In this document: one piece after another, positions 63,212-64,000 of the stretch
How positions within the stretch are numbered: the first letter of the stretch is position 1
How the letters are laid out: each line of letters starts with the position of its first letter
Assembly: GCF_001522545.3 (NCBI RefSeq)
Contig: NC_031771.1
Coordinates: 33,677,090-33,741,089, forward strand
Source of the DNA: Parus major
Lineage: Eukaryota; Chordata; Aves; Passeriformes; Paridae
Direction: 5' to 3'
DNA: 64,000 bases
Notes under the pieces: model-generated
Databases searched by the model: none
What the model saw: only the letters and a program-made list of their open reading frames with translations
Told to the model about the DNA's origin: nothing
Position numbers and translations under genes: made by a program

Positions 63212-64000
63212 CTGCTGGGAAAAAAAAAAGGAAGAAAAAGAGAAAGATGTTTGTTTGTTTTTTTTAAAATTATTGTTTACAGAAATCTTACCTGCTGCTA
63301 AATAGCAGTTGCACCATTCCCTCATTGACTTCTTGAATCCACACCTTAACTTGTTGAAATTTCATCCCTATCAGAATCTGCCAAAAATATTGCTGGATTG
63401 CTAGGAAGAACAGAATTTTTCTATTTGTTTGTAGATTCTGTAATCTATTTAGAGAAATGAGAAAGCCTAGTAAACTAGTGGTAATTGGGAAAAAAACTTC
63501 TGCTTTGGTTTAAGTTTCCCCATTTACAGTAAATATGTGCAGTCTTCAAATGGACAAATTTCACACTGGTCTTTTAGAAAACAGCTATTAAGTCTGTACA
63601 TTGCCTTACAACCCAGGATCCTGGCCTCTAGAGATACTCATCATAAAATCACTAATGATATGCACATTCATTATCTTAGTGAGAATTCTGCCTATTTGGC
63701 TTCTGTATATTTAATTAATCTGAACTGTATGCCTAATTTCTGCTGTTCCCTGTGAATGCATCAGATAAAGAGAACAGCAAGCAAAGTGTCTTAGTTTAAA
63801 ATAAAGCAAATGGAAGCTAAAGGCCAGATTTTTCTTCTGACTCACTCTTCTGTCAGTTCAGGGGAAAACTGGCAAAGACATTCAGGATTAGGGAACTATA
63901 AAAGAAAGTGATTCTTTATCACATGGCACAGAAACAGTAGATGTTCTGAAGATACACATATTTTCATAGCATACAATTTAAAAATGTAGCTTGTGACTGG
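63212..64000 (-). other. GLRA3: GLRA3 intron upstream of last coding exon (partial)
   Basis: Intronic DNA leading to the acceptor at 63212-63217, with a strong pyrimidine tract on the minus strand (63218-63260). I looked for the small alternative 45-bp exon known in mammalian GLRA3 (encoding the EAFALEKFYRF-type insert) and did not see it in these 0.8 kb. No other exon or repeat is recognised. Confidence 0.8.

Noticed and set aside
63212..64000. Alternative 45-bp GLRA3 exon of the mammalian long isoform
   Set aside because: No frame encoding an EAFALEKFYRF-like insert with flanking splice sites was visible; it probably lies beyond the right edge or is absent.

Overview
The window is AT-rich vertebrate nuclear DNA, most likely from a bird. 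Two orthologous gene ends anchor it: the 5' part of HPGD (15-hydroxyprostaglandin dehydrogenase) at the left, and the last coding exon of GLRA3 (glycine receptor alpha-3) at the right. Both are on the minus strand and neighbour each other in the same order as on human chromosome 4q34. Coding DNA is split by introns, and almost all recognisable interspersed repeats are CR1 LINE fragments, the dominant avian family. Two LTR pieces of a kind I associate with songbird genomes make a passerine plausible but not proven.

Layout. Positions 1-8151 hold HPGD, read right to left: exon 1 (8059-8151), a 159-bp intron, exon 2 (7776-7899), a 3.9-kb intron, exon 3 (3763-3869), then part of intron 3 running off the left edge with an antisense CR1 copy. 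The three exons give residues 1-108 in an unbroken frame; exons 4-7 are not in the window. Exons 1 and 2 and the promoter lie in a CpG island of about 0.9 kb. From about 8.6 to 61.8 kb is a 53-kb gene desert: no spliced coding exon is recognisable, and every open frame is short and looks like chance or repeat. It holds CR1 copies (15.4-16.4, 21.5-22.5, 54.3-54.7, 55.3-55.6 and 55.8-56.4 kb), a 650-bp solo LTR inserted inside the 21.5-kb CR1, the 3' part of another LTR (50.2-50.7 kb), microsatellites, two small tandem duplications, a GC-rich island near 30 kb and several inverted repeats. The most striking repeat is a nearly perfect 42-bp-arm hairpin at 50.85 kb. A CTCF-like motif lies at 55.1 kb. 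Positions 62942-63211 are the terminal GLRA3 coding exon (rest of the M3-M4 loop, M4 and C-terminus); its 3' UTR extends left and its upstream intron fills the right edge.

Functional link. HPGD inactivates prostaglandin E2. In mammals, PGE2 signalling through EP2 and PKA inhibits alpha-3 glycine receptors by phosphorylating a serine in the M3-M4 loop, and the GLRA3 exon seen here carries the corresponding serine. The adjacency of the two genes is therefore a curiosity worth recording, although nothing in the sequence shows that it is functional. I found no prokaryotic-type system, CRISPR array, tRNA, rRNA or intact transposon. The window is mostly ordinary gene-poor avian DNA with a few local structures worth checking.
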